Shown here one piece after another: positions 51,274 through 59,841 of a stretch of 64,000 bases of DNA. Under the pieces are notes generated by a model that searched no databases, was not told the DNA's origin, and worked only from the letters and a program-made list of their open reading frames with translations. Source of the stretch: an uncultured Oscillospiraceae bacterium (GTDB lineage Bacteria; Bacillota; Clostridia; Oscillospirales; Ruminococcaceae); NCBI GenBank assembly GCA_900539195.1, contig UQBC01000006.1:1-64000 (forward strand), read 5' to 3'. A program made the translations under genes and the position numbers. Each line of letters begins with the position of its first letter. Position 1 is the first letter of the stretch.

Positions 51274-51723
51274 ATGTTACCCGCAATTTTCAATGAAAAC
51301 TTATTTGACAATTTCTTTAATGATGATTTCTATATGCCGTCGGTATTCGGCGGTAAGAACGATCCGCTTTACGGCAAGCACGCAAAGAACGTGATGAAGA
51401 CGGATGTCCGTGAAACCGAAAACAGCTACGAGCTTGATATCGATCTGCCGGGCTTCAAGAAAGAAGATGTATCGCTGAAACTTGACGGCGGTTATCTTAC
51501 GATCAGCGCCTCCAAGGGTCTTGAAAAGGACGAAAAGGAGAAGAAGGACGGCAAGTATATCAGACGTGAGCGTTACGAGGGTCAGTGCAGCAGAAGCTTC
51601 TATGTAGGCGACGGCGTACAGGCTAAGGACGTAAGCGCTAAGTTTGAGGACGGTATCCTGAAGGTATCTGTTCCTAAAGCCGCACCTCAGGTCGAAACGG
51701 ATAATGTTATCGCTATCGAATAA
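51274..51723 (+). CDS. Hsp20/alpha-crystallin small heat-shock protein
   Basis: A 149-aa ATP-independent holdase that forms oligomers and keeps unfolding proteins for ClpB/DnaK. The alpha-crystallin domain spans about residues 40-140 (YELDIDLPGFKKEDVSLKLD, GGYLTISA, FEDGILKVSVPK), ending in an IAIE-type tail (NVIAIE). The N-terminus MLPAIFNENLFDNFFNDDFY is typical of clostridial Hsp18. GGAGG precedes the ATG. CIRCE at the promoter makes it an HrcA regulon member. Confidence 0.96.
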   Translation: MLPAIFNENLFDNFFNDDFYMPSVFGGKNDPLYGKHAKNVMKTDVRETENSYELDIDLPGFKKEDVSLKLDGGYLTISASKGLEKDEKEKKDGKYIRRERYEGQCSRSFYVGDGVQAKDVSAKFEDGILKVSVPKAAPQVETDNVIAIE

Positions 51724-51763
51724 ACCTCACGGTTTGTCGCAGAAAACCTTGAATAACTGACTT

Positions 51764-51799
51764 ATCGGCAGTGAGAATTTTCCCACTGCCGATATTTTT
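51764..51799 (+). terminator. Terminator of the hsp20 gene
   Basis: ATCGGCAGTG (51764-51773) pairs with CACTGCCGAT (51784-51793), followed by ATTTTT. Confidence 0.9.
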
Positions 51800-51948
51800 C
51801 GGAAAAATTTTAATAAAGCCTATTGCTTTTGTAGACAATAAGGTGTATAATATAAATCGGACTAAATCGGTCGTATTTACCATACTGCTTTACAGTGCGG
51901 AATACGGCATTTAGCATAAAGAGTCAAAAGAAAGGATCGGTAGTATAA

Positions 51949-53145
51949 ATGCTGAAAACAACGATATATCTTGACAATGCGGCTACCACTAAGGTAAGTG
52001 ATAACGTTCTTAACGCTATGCTGCCTTATCTTAAAGAGGAATATGGCAATCCCTCCTCTATCTACACGCTCGGAAGAAATTCCGCAATCGCCGTAAACAA
52101 GGCAAGACATCAGGTCGCACAGGCGCTCGGCTGTGAGGACAACGAAGTTTATTTCACAAGTTGCGGCAGTGAGAGCGATAACTGGGCGATAAAAAGCACA
52201 GCAAAGATGATGGCTCAGAAAGGCAAGAAGCATATAATCACTTCTGTATTTGAGCACCACGCAGTTCTGCACACACTTGACGCTCTCAAGAAAGAGGGCT
52301 TCGAGGTAACATACCTCCCCGTTTACTCAAACGGTATAGTAAAGGTTGAGGACGTAGCAAACGCTATCCGCCCCGACACCGCACTTGTCACAATAATGTA
52401 CGCCAATAACGAGATCGGTACCATTCAGCCTATCCCCGAGATCGGCGCACTGTGCAAGGAGAAAGGCGTAATATTCCATACCGACGCAGTTCAGGCTATC
52501 GGTAACGTTCACATCAACGTAAAAGAGCAGAACATAGATATGCTTTCCCTCAGCGGGCATAAGATACACGCCCAGAAAGGTTGCGGTGTTCTTTATGTAA
52601 ACAAGAAGTACCGTCTTCCCCCGTTCATTGACGGAGGCGCTCAGGAAAGAGGCAGACGCGCCGGAACAGAAAACGTTCCTGCCATAGTAGGTCTTGGCGT
52701 TGCGATAACAGACGCTGTAAACGGCGTTGACACAAAGAATGAGAAGCTTAAGAAGTTCAGCGACAAGATCTACAGCGAGATAATGAAGATCGACCGTGTT
52801 CACCTGAACGGCGACAGAGAAAAGCGTATGCCGAGTAACCTCAACTTCTCGTTTGAGGGCGTAGAGGGCGAGAGCTTACTGCTCCAGCTTGACCTGCAAG
52901 GCATTGCCGCTTCAAGCGGTTCAGCCTGCACTTCAGGTTCACTTGATCCCTCGCACGTTCTTCTGAGCATAGGTCTTCCCCACGAAGTAGCCCACGGCTC
53001 ACTGCGTATCTCAATGTCAGAGTACACGACCGAGGAAGAGGTTGATAAGCTTATTGAAGTTCTCCCCGTTATTGTAGACAAGCTCAGAAGTATGTCGCCT
53101 CTGTGGGATCATATAATCAAGGGTGAAACATTCAAGATAAAGTAA
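51949..53145 (+). CDS. nifS: Cysteine desulfurase NifS/IscS
   Basis: A 398-aa PLP enzyme that removes sulfur from cysteine for Fe-S cluster assembly. [20 protein letters not shown] starts the fold, [12 protein letters not shown] holds the PLP lysine, and [16 protein letters not shown] contains the catalytic Cys in a short loop typical of group I desulfurases. The next gene, 32 bp downstream, is the U-type scaffold. The leader has a TATAAT at 51846-51851 and the direct repeat AAATCGG-ACT-AAATCGG at about 51854-51870, which could bind an Rrf2-type regulator; no such regulator gene is adjacent. Confidence 0.96.
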   Translation: MLKTTIYLDNAATTKVSDNVLNAMLPYLKEEYGNPSSIYTLGRNSAIAVNKARHQVAQALGCEDNEVYFTSCGSESDNWAIKSTAKMMAQKGKKHIITSVFEHHAVLHTLDALKKEGFEVTYLPVYSNGIVKVEDVANAIRPDTALVTIMYANNEIGTIQPIPEIGALCKEKGVIFHTDAVQAIGNVHINVKEQNIDMLSLSGHKIHAQKGCGVLYVNKKYRLPPFIDGGAQERGRRAGTENVPAIVGLGVAITDAVNGVDTKNEKLKKFSDKIYSEIMKIDRVHLNGDREKRMPSNLNFSFEGVEGESLLLQLDLQGIAASSGSACTSGSLDPSHVLLSIGLPHEVAHGSLRISMSEYTTEEEVDKLIEVLPVIVDKLRSMSPLWDHIIKGETFKIK

Positions 53146-53177
53146 GCATACACTATATTTGAAAGGAAGTATTACTG

Positions 53178-53612
53178 ATGATTTATTCTGAAAAGGTAAT
53201 GGATCACTACGCCAACCCCAGAAACGTAGGCGAGATTGAAGATGCAAACGGCGTAGGTGAAGTAGGCAACGCAAAGTGCGGCGATATAATGAAAATGTAC
53301 CTTAAGATTGAGGACAACACAATAAAAGATGTAAAGTTCAAGACATTCGGTTGCGGTGCGGCAATCGCCACAAGCTCGATCGCTACCGAGATGATAAAAG
53401 GCAAGCCCTTATCAGAAGCTTTGAAGCTGACCAATAAAGCTGTTGTAGAAGCGCTTGACGGTCTGCCGCCGGCAAAGCTCCACTGCTCTGTTCTTGCCGA
53501 GCAGGCTATCAAGGCGGCAATTGCAGACTATTACACAAGACAGGGCATTGACCCCACACCTTTTGTAGGCGAGATCAAGGAAGATCACTGCGATAGCTGT
53601 TGCGGAATATGA
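53178..53612 (+). CDS. nifU: Fe-S cluster assembly scaffold NifU/IscU
   Basis: A 144-aa U-type scaffold. The three cluster-ligand cysteines and the Asp are in GNAKCGD, TFGCGAA and KLHCSVLAEQA. A short C-terminal tail adds HCDSCCGI. This is the N-terminal NifU/IscU domain only, without the NifU C-terminal thioredoxin-like part. Paired with nifS, it forms a two-gene assembly unit without hscBA or fdx, like the minimal MIS-type units described in anaerobes. Confidence 0.95.
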   Translation: MIYSEKVMDHYANPRNVGEIEDANGVGEVGNAKCGDIMKMYLKIEDNTIKDVKFKTFGCGAAIATSSIATEMIKGKPLSEALKLTNKAVVEALDGLPPAKLHCSVLAEQAIKAAIADYYTRQGIDPTPFVGEIKEDHCDSCCGI

Positions 53613-53622
53613 CCTTATAAGT

Positions 53623-53661
53623 AAAGAGCCTTGCGGTATGCAAATCCGCAAGGCTCTTTTT
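53623..53661 (+). terminator. Terminator of nifSU
   Basis: AAAGAGCCTTGCGG (53623-53636) pairs perfectly with CCGCAAGGCTCTTT (53646-53659), then T residues. Confidence 0.92.
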
Positions 53662-53682
53662 ATATCCTGCAATCAGCAATTA

Positions 53683-54210
53683 TCAATCATGCTTACCTAT
53701 AATCTTCTCCATCCACACCATATCATAATCCCTGCCGAATTTTTCGGCACATTTATGAAACGTTCCCACAAGCGTATACCCGAGCTTTTCGTGGAACTTG
53801 ATGCTGTCGTGATTTAGATATTCGTCGTCCTTTTCGGGGCAAGCAATGCACGCATAGGCGTTCTTTATGCCGATGGAAACAAGTCTTTTTTCAAGTTCGT
53901 TATATAAAAGTGTGCCCGTACCGTGACGTTTTTCGTTCACATCAACATATATCGATGTTTCAGCCGAGTGGTCGTAAGCCGCCCTGTCCTTCAACACTCC
54001 GGCATAGGCATATCCAATTATCCTTCCGTCACACTCTGCCGCTATGTACGGATACTTTTTCAGCGTCTTTTCAATTCTTCCTCTGAAATCATCCGCTGTG
54101 GGCGCATCAATCTCATAGGTAATAGCCGTGTTCTCAACGTAGTACTTGTATATTCCGAGCAGTTCTTCTGCATCATCGGGTGTTGCCGTCCTTATTTCTA
54201 TATCTGCCAT
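53683..54210 (-). CDS. GNAT acetyltransferase, phosphinothricin N-acetyltransferase-like
   Basis: A 175-aa acetyltransferase. IRTATPDDAEELLGIYKYYV, ENTAITYEID and the acetyl-CoA loop VNEKRHGTGTLLYNELEKRL match the PAT/Bar-type subfamily, as does the C-terminal HEKLGYTLVGTFHKCAEKFG. These enzymes acetylate small amine compounds such as methionine sulfoximine or phosphinothricin. The frame extends to 54273, but ATG 54210 begins the conserved domain and has a ribosome site (AAGGAAG) nearby. Its role in this organism is unknown. Confidence 0.88.
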   Translation of the reverse strand: MADIEIRTATPDDAEELLGIYKYYVENTAITYEIDAPTADDFRGRIEKTLKKYPYIAAECDGRIIGYAYAGVLKDRAAYDHSAETSIYVDVNEKRHGTGTLLYNELEKRLVSIGIKNAYACIACPEKDDEYLNHDSIKFHEKLGYTLVGTFHKCAEKFGRDYDMVWMEKIIGKHD

Positions 54211-54294
54211 CACTCTGCACTTCCTTAAAAACATATTAAAAGCAAAAGTGCCACAGCAATACCGCCGTGACACTTCATTGTGCTTTATCGGATT

Positions 54295-54735
54295 TTATAA
54301 TGCCTCCGAGCCTTCTTCGGGAGATTCTATTATCTCGCCCTCCACTCCGTCCTCGGTAAAGGAAAAACTCTTCTTGTCCGCATCATCGTCAACATCGGAA
54401 ATATCAACATCAACTCCGCTGTTTATCGACACTACCATATCCTTGAGATTGTTTATCTCGTTTTTGAAAGCCGTACCTGTTGTAGCCGCCTTCTTCATAA
54501 GCTCTGCGCTCTTTTCCCTGCCTGCCGATACAATCTCGTTCACGCTCTTTGTGAGCTTTTCACTGCCCGTCTTTACTGCGCCCGTGCAGTAGACCGAAGC
54601 CTTGTGGAGCTTATCACTGCAGTTTTCCTTCACAGCCGCTACAGCCTCCGGATTTTTATCTATATATTTCTTAGCTAAAATATAACCCGTACCGACTGCC
54701 GCCGCAATACCGAAAAATATCATTGCTTTATTCAT
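54295..54735 (-). CDS. YtxH-like single-pass membrane protein
   Basis: A 146-aa protein with one N-terminal transmembrane helix (AMIFFGIAAAVGTGYILAKK), then an alpha-helical, coiled-coil-prone Lys/Glu/Ala region (about 35-105) and an acidic tail (VDVDISDVDDDADKK). This resembles YtxH/YoxC-like envelope-stress proteins, but I would not assign a function. AAAGGA lies 8 bases before ATG 54735; an in-frame start 9 bases earlier is less good. Located between trmB and the acetyltransferase, same strand. Confidence 0.75.
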   Translation of the reverse strand: MNKAMIFFGIAAAVGTGYILAKKYIDKNPEAVAAVKENCSDKLHKASVYCTGAVKTGSEKLTKSVNEIVSAGREKSAELMKKAATTGTAFKNEINNLKDMVVSINSGVDVDISDVDDDADKKSFSFTEDGVEGEIIESPEEGSEAL

Positions 54736-54806
54736 ACTAAACATCCTTTCCGGAAAATCCCGTTTTCTTATACTCAGTATATACCATTTTTTACGAAAAG
54801 TAAAGC

Positions 54807-55484
54807 CTATTTTGTCGGATTTACAGCCTCAAGACGATATATCGGAAAGCCCTGCTCGGAAAATCTCTTCTCATACTCCGTCACAATATTTCCTTCAAAT
54901 CCGCTGTTATGCAGATCAAGGCTGACATTCTTCAGCTTGAAGCCACACTGCGACAGATTCTCTATTGAAAACTCAAACAGCTTCATATTATCGGTTTTCT
55001 GGTGTATCTCACCGCCCGGTATAAGTATGTGCTTATATATCTCAAGAAATACGGGATGTGTAAGGCGGTGTTTTTTGTATGTTTCCTTAGGATAAGGACA
55101 GCTGAAATTAAGATAAATGCGTTCTACCGAATTTTCGGGGAAGAATTTTTCAAGATATTCAGCCTTACCCATAAGAAATTTGAGATTAGGCAGATTTTCA
55201 TTTATTGCAAGCTCCATAGCGCTGACTATAACGTTTCTTGCCATTTCTACCGCAATAAAATTAATATCAGGGTTACGCTTAGCCGCTTCAACAGCAAAAC
55301 CGCCCTTTCCGCAACCGACCTCCAGATGTACCGGATTGTCGTTACCGAATATTTCACGGACGTCAAGCGTTCTCTGCTGTGTTTCGCCTCTCTGCTCAGC
55401 GGCATAATCAACAAGCCATCCGAGGTTTACGTCACTGCAAGCCTCAAGTCGCTCATCGAGGTACTTTTTTCTTCTCATTCTCAT
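54807..55484 (-). CDS. trmB: tRNA (guanine-N7-)-methyltransferase
   Basis: A 225-aa SAM-dependent methyltransferase forming m7G46 in tRNA. HLEVGCGKGGFAVEAA is the SAM-binding motif I and AVEMARNVIVSAME motif II. The usual active-site stretch FSDPWPKKRH is here NFSCPYPKETYKKHRLT: Asp to Cys and Trp to Tyr, which is unusual because that Asp is considered catalytic. The C-terminal VTEYEKRFSEQGFPIYRLEA is family typical. Twelve bases after the EpsG-like gene, probably co-transcribed. Confidence 0.9.
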   Translation of the reverse strand: MRMRRKKYLDERLEACSDVNLGWLVDYAAEQRGETQQRTLDVREIFGNDNPVHLEVGCGKGGFAVEAAKRNPDINFIAVEMARNVIVSAMELAINENLPNLKFLMGKAEYLEKFFPENSVERIYLNFSCPYPKETYKKHRLTHPVFLEIYKHILIPGGEIHQKTDNMKLFEFSIENLSQCGFKLKNVSLDLHNSGFEGNIVTEYEKRFSEQGFPIYRLEAVNPTK

Positions 55485-55496
55485 AGGATTGCCGCC

Positions 55497-57434
55497 TTAT
55501 CTTGTTGCCGTAAGCATAACGTAATATGTCTTGAAACGAACCTTATCAACAATATTCTTTGTCGTATTGTCAAGCACCACTATATTCATACCGCGTCCGT
55601 TAAGCGAAAAGTCCTTGTTTCCGACTTTAATAGCAGAAGTTTTCATGGTACTCTTCATATTTGTCTTGTATCCAAGGATTCTGAACTCTCCGGTGCTGAT
55701 ATCCTCGCTTGTGGAGATTTCCTCCTTCACGACCTTGCCGCCCTCAATTATTGCAATATAGCGATTAGCCTTCTGTGCGTCCGCAAGCTGAGTAAGTCCC
55801 AGCTGCCTGAGTGCCTCTCTTGCACCGTCGTTAAGTCCGCTGACTGTATCGCCTCTTGCGGAAATAAGTACAGTGTAATTTTCGTTTTCCTTAAGTCTGT
55901 ACATATAATTGAGGAAGTTATCTTCACTTCTGAGAAGAGTGTTCTTATTATCCTCAGCTTCTGTCGAAAGCATAAGTTCGGTGTAAGCGGGAACTATGCT
56001 CTTATATGGCATTACACCGTGGAAGCCTTTTTTTGTCACCGTAAGTCCGAAATAGTTATACCACAGGTCAGCGCCTACTACAATAGCCATAAACAGCGCA
56101 AATATTGTTACAGGGCGTGATATGAACTGTACAAATCCGTTTTTATATTCTTTGAACTTTCTTTTCTCGGGAAGATAGCTTTCATCCGGTATAAATGTTC
56201 CGCCGAATGAAGATCTTGCTTTCTTTTCTCTGAGCGGGTCGTTATCCTCGCTGTGTTTTTCGGCAACGGTGTCTTCTCCGTCTTCTGCCATTATTTCATC
56301 GAGTATACGCTGTTTTTCAGCGTCTATGTCCGATTTTTCTTCTGACTGTTTTGCATCACTTTCCGAAGAAACCGCATGACCGGACTTTAGCTTTTTCTTT
56401 TCTTTTATAACTTCATCAACGGTCTTATCAAATTCAACAACCGCATCGGGGTTGTTTCTTCTTGCCATATAGACCTTTGCACAGTTGAAATAGTATCTTG
56501 CGATCGACGGTATGAACATTATCATCATAATGTAAAGGTACATTGAGAATCGTTCAATAACAAAGTGCTTTGTCGCAATAAACCAGATAATGAAATTGAA
56601 TACAGCAAAGTTTGTAAAGAGAGCAGACTCTTTCGGGTATGCCTTTCCGTATCCGGTGAAATGCGCAACAATAGCAAGCGCCGCAATAATTGCGGGTACT
56701 ATCAGATAAATGGGGCTGTAACCGTCTGTTATAAAATTGAGTTCCAGATATCCCTTATACTGCGGCAATATCAGTACCGCCAGCCTGAGTATCGGCCAGG
56801 AAAGGAAATACACAAGCGCTGTAAGTACGCCGTATACCGGTATAGTTATCTTTGTAGGCTTTATAAAAGCCGCAATAAGATATACGGGTATCATTATTAT
56901 AACCGTACTGTGGAACAGGCAGGCAATGAAAATGGACAGCAATACCATAAAGTGATTGCGCTCTTTCATAAACTTATATGCGCACAGAATAATCGCAAAT
57001 GCTATAGACTGGCGGATAAAGCTGAGTGAGCAATAGAAGAACGTAAGTGAAATGAACATCATTGTCGACATCCAGATATTTTCACTGTAGCGGAATATAG
57101 CATAGGCTGTCGGCACAAGGATAAGCAAGGCATATATCGCATACATTACATTTACATCTGCGGTAAACAGCGATATGAGTTTAGTTATCAATGTGAACGC
57201 CGGTTCATATCCGAGGTTGAATATTGCAAGCCCGGACGCATCCTTTATATTTCTGAAAATGTAAATATACGAATAGTAGTCATTTCCGAGTCCGTATCTG
57301 AAAATGCTGATAAAATACATTGCGGCAAATGTCACAAGTACATAGCACAGCTTTTTGCCGACGCTCGGCTTATGTTCAATAAGCGGATAGGCGAGTGCGA
57401 CAACCAGTAACATAAGTATTAGGTATACTGTCAT
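55497..57434 (-). CDS. EpsG-family polysaccharide polymerase-like protein with C-terminal ILEI-like domain
   Basis: A 645-aa membrane protein. The N-terminal 340 residues form about ten helices with FRYGLGNDYYSYIYIF and FIRQSIAFAIILCAYKFM, typical of EpsG/Wzy-like exopolysaccharide polymerases. A highly charged cytoplasmic linker (about 345-440) leads to another transmembrane helix (PVTIFALFMAIVVGADLWYN). The last 165 residues (NYTVLISARGDTVSGLNDGA, then REALRQLGLTQLADAQKANR) resemble the interleukin-like EMT inducer (ILEI/FAM3) domain, a fold found in bacterial glycan enzymes and as animal secreted proteins. GAAAGGA precedes the ATG. Inference: polymerises or exports a surface glycan, with the ILEI domain outside the membrane. 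Confidence 0.82.
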   Translation of the reverse strand: MTVYLILMLLVVALAYPLIEHKPSVGKKLCYVLVTFAAMYFISIFRYGLGNDYYSYIYIFRNIKDASGLAIFNLGYEPAFTLITKLISLFTADVNVMYAIYALLILVPTAYAIFRYSENIWMSTMMFISLTFFYCSLSFIRQSIAFAIILCAYKFMKERNHFMVLLSIFIACLFHSTVIIMIPVYLIAAFIKPTKITIPVYGVLTALVYFLSWPILRLAVLILPQYKGYLELNFITDGYSPIYLIVPAIIAALAIVAHFTGYGKAYPKESALFTNFAVFNFIIWFIATKHFVIERFSMYLYIMMIMFIPSIARYYFNCAKVYMARRNNPDAVVEFDKTVDEVIKEKKKLKSGHAVSSESDAKQSEEKSDIDAEKQRILDEIMAEDGEDTVAEKHSEDNDPLREKKARSSFGGTFIPDESYLPEKRKFKEYKNGFVQFISRPVTIFALFMAIVVGADLWYNYFGLTVTKKGFHGVMPYKSIVPAYTELMLSTEAEDNKNTLLRSEDNFLNYMYRLKENENYTVLISARGDTVSGLNDGAREALRQLGLTQLADAQKANRYIAIIEGGKVVKEEISTSEDISTGEFRILGYKTNMKSTMKTSAIKVGNKDFSLNGRGMNIVVLDNTTKNIVDKVRFKTYYVMLTATR

Positions 57435-57516
57435 AAATTGTTCCTTTCATAATAAAAAAATAAAGCACAGCACAACTGCAAAGTTACTACCAAGCAGGAA
57501 ATGCAGTGCATATCTG

Positions 57517-58308
57517 TTATATAATTATGTATTTTCCCTGTGTCACGACAGGCGCAACATCAAGTGTATAATCAACTCCGCATTTCATACCGCAGCTGTT
57601 GAGCTTAAGTTCTACTGCGTCATATGCAATTTTCGGAGTATTGTTTTCCTGGCTTAAATGACCGAGTATCAACCGTCTTGCACCCTTTTCGACAAGCTCA
57701 CTGCAAAATTCAGCGGAACTCATATTTGAAAGGTGCCCGTGATCTCCCGATATTCTGGTTTTCAGATACGGCGGATATTTCGGATTTACATTAAGAAGCT
57801 TAGGATCATAATTAGCTTCAATATAAACCGTATCACTGCCCATCAGATTGTCCCTTACCTCGTCTGTTACATATCCGAGATCGGTGCAGCACGCCACTTT
57901 ACAATCCCTGAACTTCAGCGTATATCCCACGCTCTCAGCCGCATCGTGCGGTGTGTGGAAAAAACCGATATCCATATCGACCGGCACACTCTTTATTTCC
58001 GAAAGCGGATGTATTACTGCCGACTGTTCGACCAGATTATCCTTGAACAGTCTTTCCGATGTACCGTAGGACGCATAAACAGGAACCTTTGTTCTTTTGG
58101 TTATCTGCCCGAGCGCTTTTGTATGGTCGATATGCTCATGTGTAACGAGTACTGCCTTTACTGCCTCAAACGGAATGCCGCACAATGCCAGTCCGTCTTT
58201 CAGTGCCTTGAAACTGCACCCTGCGTCGATAAGAACGCCTGAAGTGCTGTCACCGACAAAAACGCTGTTGCCCTTACTCGAAGAGCATACAGGAACAACT
58301 CGTGCCAT
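57517..58308 (-). CDS. YycJ/WalJ-like MBL-fold hydrolase
   Basis: A 263-aa cytoplasmic metallo-beta-lactamase-fold protein. VCSSSKGNSVFVGDSTSGVL and the metal motif VTHEHIDHTKAL, with later GDHGHLSN and GHLSQENN, match YycJ (WalJ), a 5'-3' exonuclease-type hydrolase linked to replication and cell-wall control in Bacillus. Its ATG overlaps the murA stop by one base. Here it is next to murA and the EpsG-like gene and not in a walRK operon. Confidence 0.9.
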   Translation of the reverse strand: MARVVPVCSSSKGNSVFVGDSTSGVLIDAGCSFKALKDGLALCGIPFEAVKAVLVTHEHIDHTKALGQITKRTKVPVYASYGTSERLFKDNLVEQSAVIHPLSEIKSVPVDMDIGFFHTPHDAAESVGYTLKFRDCKVACCTDLGYVTDEVRDNLMGSDTVYIEANYDPKLLNVNPKYPPYLKTRISGDHGHLSNMSSAEFCSELVEKGARRLILGHLSQENNTPKIAYDAVELKLNSCGMKCGVDYTLDVAPVVTQGKYIII

Positions 58309-59600
58309 CAGAGAGCCTTTCTCATCTTTTCGTCATCGGGATAATAGCGCTTTACTATATCGGCGCCGAGCTCCCTCAGCTTGATTTCCATATTTTCATA
58401 TCCACGCTCAATATGGTGGATATCTTCTATCTCTGTTGTTCCCTGAGCCGCAAGTCCGGCTATGATAAGTGCCGCACCCGCTCTTAAGTCGCTTGCCTTT
58501 ACGGGAGCGCCTGTAAGGTGGTCAACGCCTCTTACTACCGCTACTCTGCTGTCAACGGTAATATCCGCACCCATTCTGCGAAGCTCATCGACATACTTGA
58601 AACGTGTATCGAATATACTTTCTGTCACCATACTTGTGCCGTTTGCCATAGCAAGCAGGGTCGTCATCTGAGGCTGCATATCGGTCGGAAAGCCGGGGTG
58701 AGGCGATGTCTTTATATCAGTTCCCTCATAATGAGGTCTGCCGACTACTCTTACATTGTCGGTTTCATCTTCAATTTCAACATATACGCCTATCTTGCGG
58801 AGCTTTGCCGTGATAGGCTCAAGGTGCTTAGGTATTACGTTTTTAAGTGTAATATCACCGCAGGTCGCCGCTGCGGCTACCATAAATGTTCCCGCTTCTA
58901 TCTGATCGGGAATAACCGAATATTCTGTTCCGTGGAGCTTTGACACTCCCTTTACCTTAATAACATCCGTGCCTGCGCCCATTATATCCGCACCCATTGA
59001 ATTGAGAAAATTCGCAAGGTCGACAATATGAGGCTCCTTGGCGGCATTTTCGATTATCGTCAGTCCCTCTGCCTGTGCACAGGCAAGGAGTGCGTTTATC
59101 GTTCCGCCGACTGTAACTTTATCAAAATATATCTGTGTACCGATCAGCTTGTCCGCTGAAAGATCTACTATTCCGTGCTTGATATCAGCCTTAGCGCCAA
59201 GCGCCTCAAAACACTTGATATGCTGATCGATAGGTCTGCTTCCTAAGTCGCAACCGCCGGGAAGCGGAACGCTAGCCTTTTTGAATCTGCCGAGCAGTGC
59301 ACCCAGAAAGTAACTGCTTCCTCTTGTTGAACGTGCAAGATCATAGGGCACTGTGCCATCTGTTATTCTTGAGGTATCGACCTCTATCTTTGACTTGCTG
59401 AGCCTTTTTATCTCAGCGCCCATACTTGAGAGTATCTCAAGCGCCACCTCAACGTCGCTTATTGACGGAACATTTTCAAGCACACACTTGTCTGCCGCCA
59501 GTATTGCCGCAGGTATTATAGCGACTGCCGCATTCTTGGCACCGCTTATCTGTACTTCGCCTTTAAGCGGAGTACCGCCTTTTATAATAAACTTTTCCAA
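58308..59600 (-). CDS. murA: UDP-N-acetylglucosamine 1-carboxyvinyltransferase
   Basis: A 430-aa enzyme for the first committed step of peptidoglycan synthesis, transfer of enolpyruvate from PEP to UDP-GlcNAc. KGGTPLKGEVQISGAKNAAV starts the fold; LPGGCDLGSRPIDQHIK holds the catalytic Cys at about 117, so the enzyme should be fosfomycin sensitive. HPGFPTDMQPQ is the second active-site loop. The start codon is TTG 59600, with GAGGAAG 8-9 bases upstream. First gene of a probable murA-yycJ-epsG-trmB transcription unit. Confidence 0.96.
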   Translation of the reverse strand: MEKFIIKGGTPLKGEVQISGAKNAAVAIIPAAILAADKCVLENVPSISDVEVALEILSSMGAEIKRLSKSKIEVDTSRITDGTVPYDLARSTRGSSYFLGALLGRFKKASVPLPGGCDLGSRPIDQHIKCFEALGAKADIKHGIVDLSADKLIGTQIYFDKVTVGGTINALLACAQAEGLTIIENAAKEPHIVDLANFLNSMGADIMGAGTDVIKVKGVSKLHGTEYSVIPDQIEAGTFMVAAAATCGDITLKNVIPKHLEPITAKLRKIGVYVEIEDETDNVRVVGRPHYEGTDIKTSPHPGFPTDMQPQMTTLLAMANGTSMVTESIFDTRFKYVDELRRMGADITVDSRVAVVRGVDHLTGAPVKASDLRAGAALIIAGLAAQGTTEIEDIHHIERGYENMEIKLRELGADIVKRYYPDDEKMRKAL

Positions 59601-59841
59601 AAGTCACACTTCCTCGATTCGATAAAATATGTAAAGAAATTATAGAAATGCCGTAAAACGGCTTGAAATTTTAATAGAGTACCATACCGGCAAATTACAT
59701 CAAAGCATACCGACACAGCATAGCTTTATTATAGCATATCTGCGGAAAAATTAAAAGTACTTTTTAACCGCGTCGGATTTTTCGTCATATTACACTATAT
59801 AGACTGTGATTTTCATGAATTTTTTATTCATATAGTCTTTT

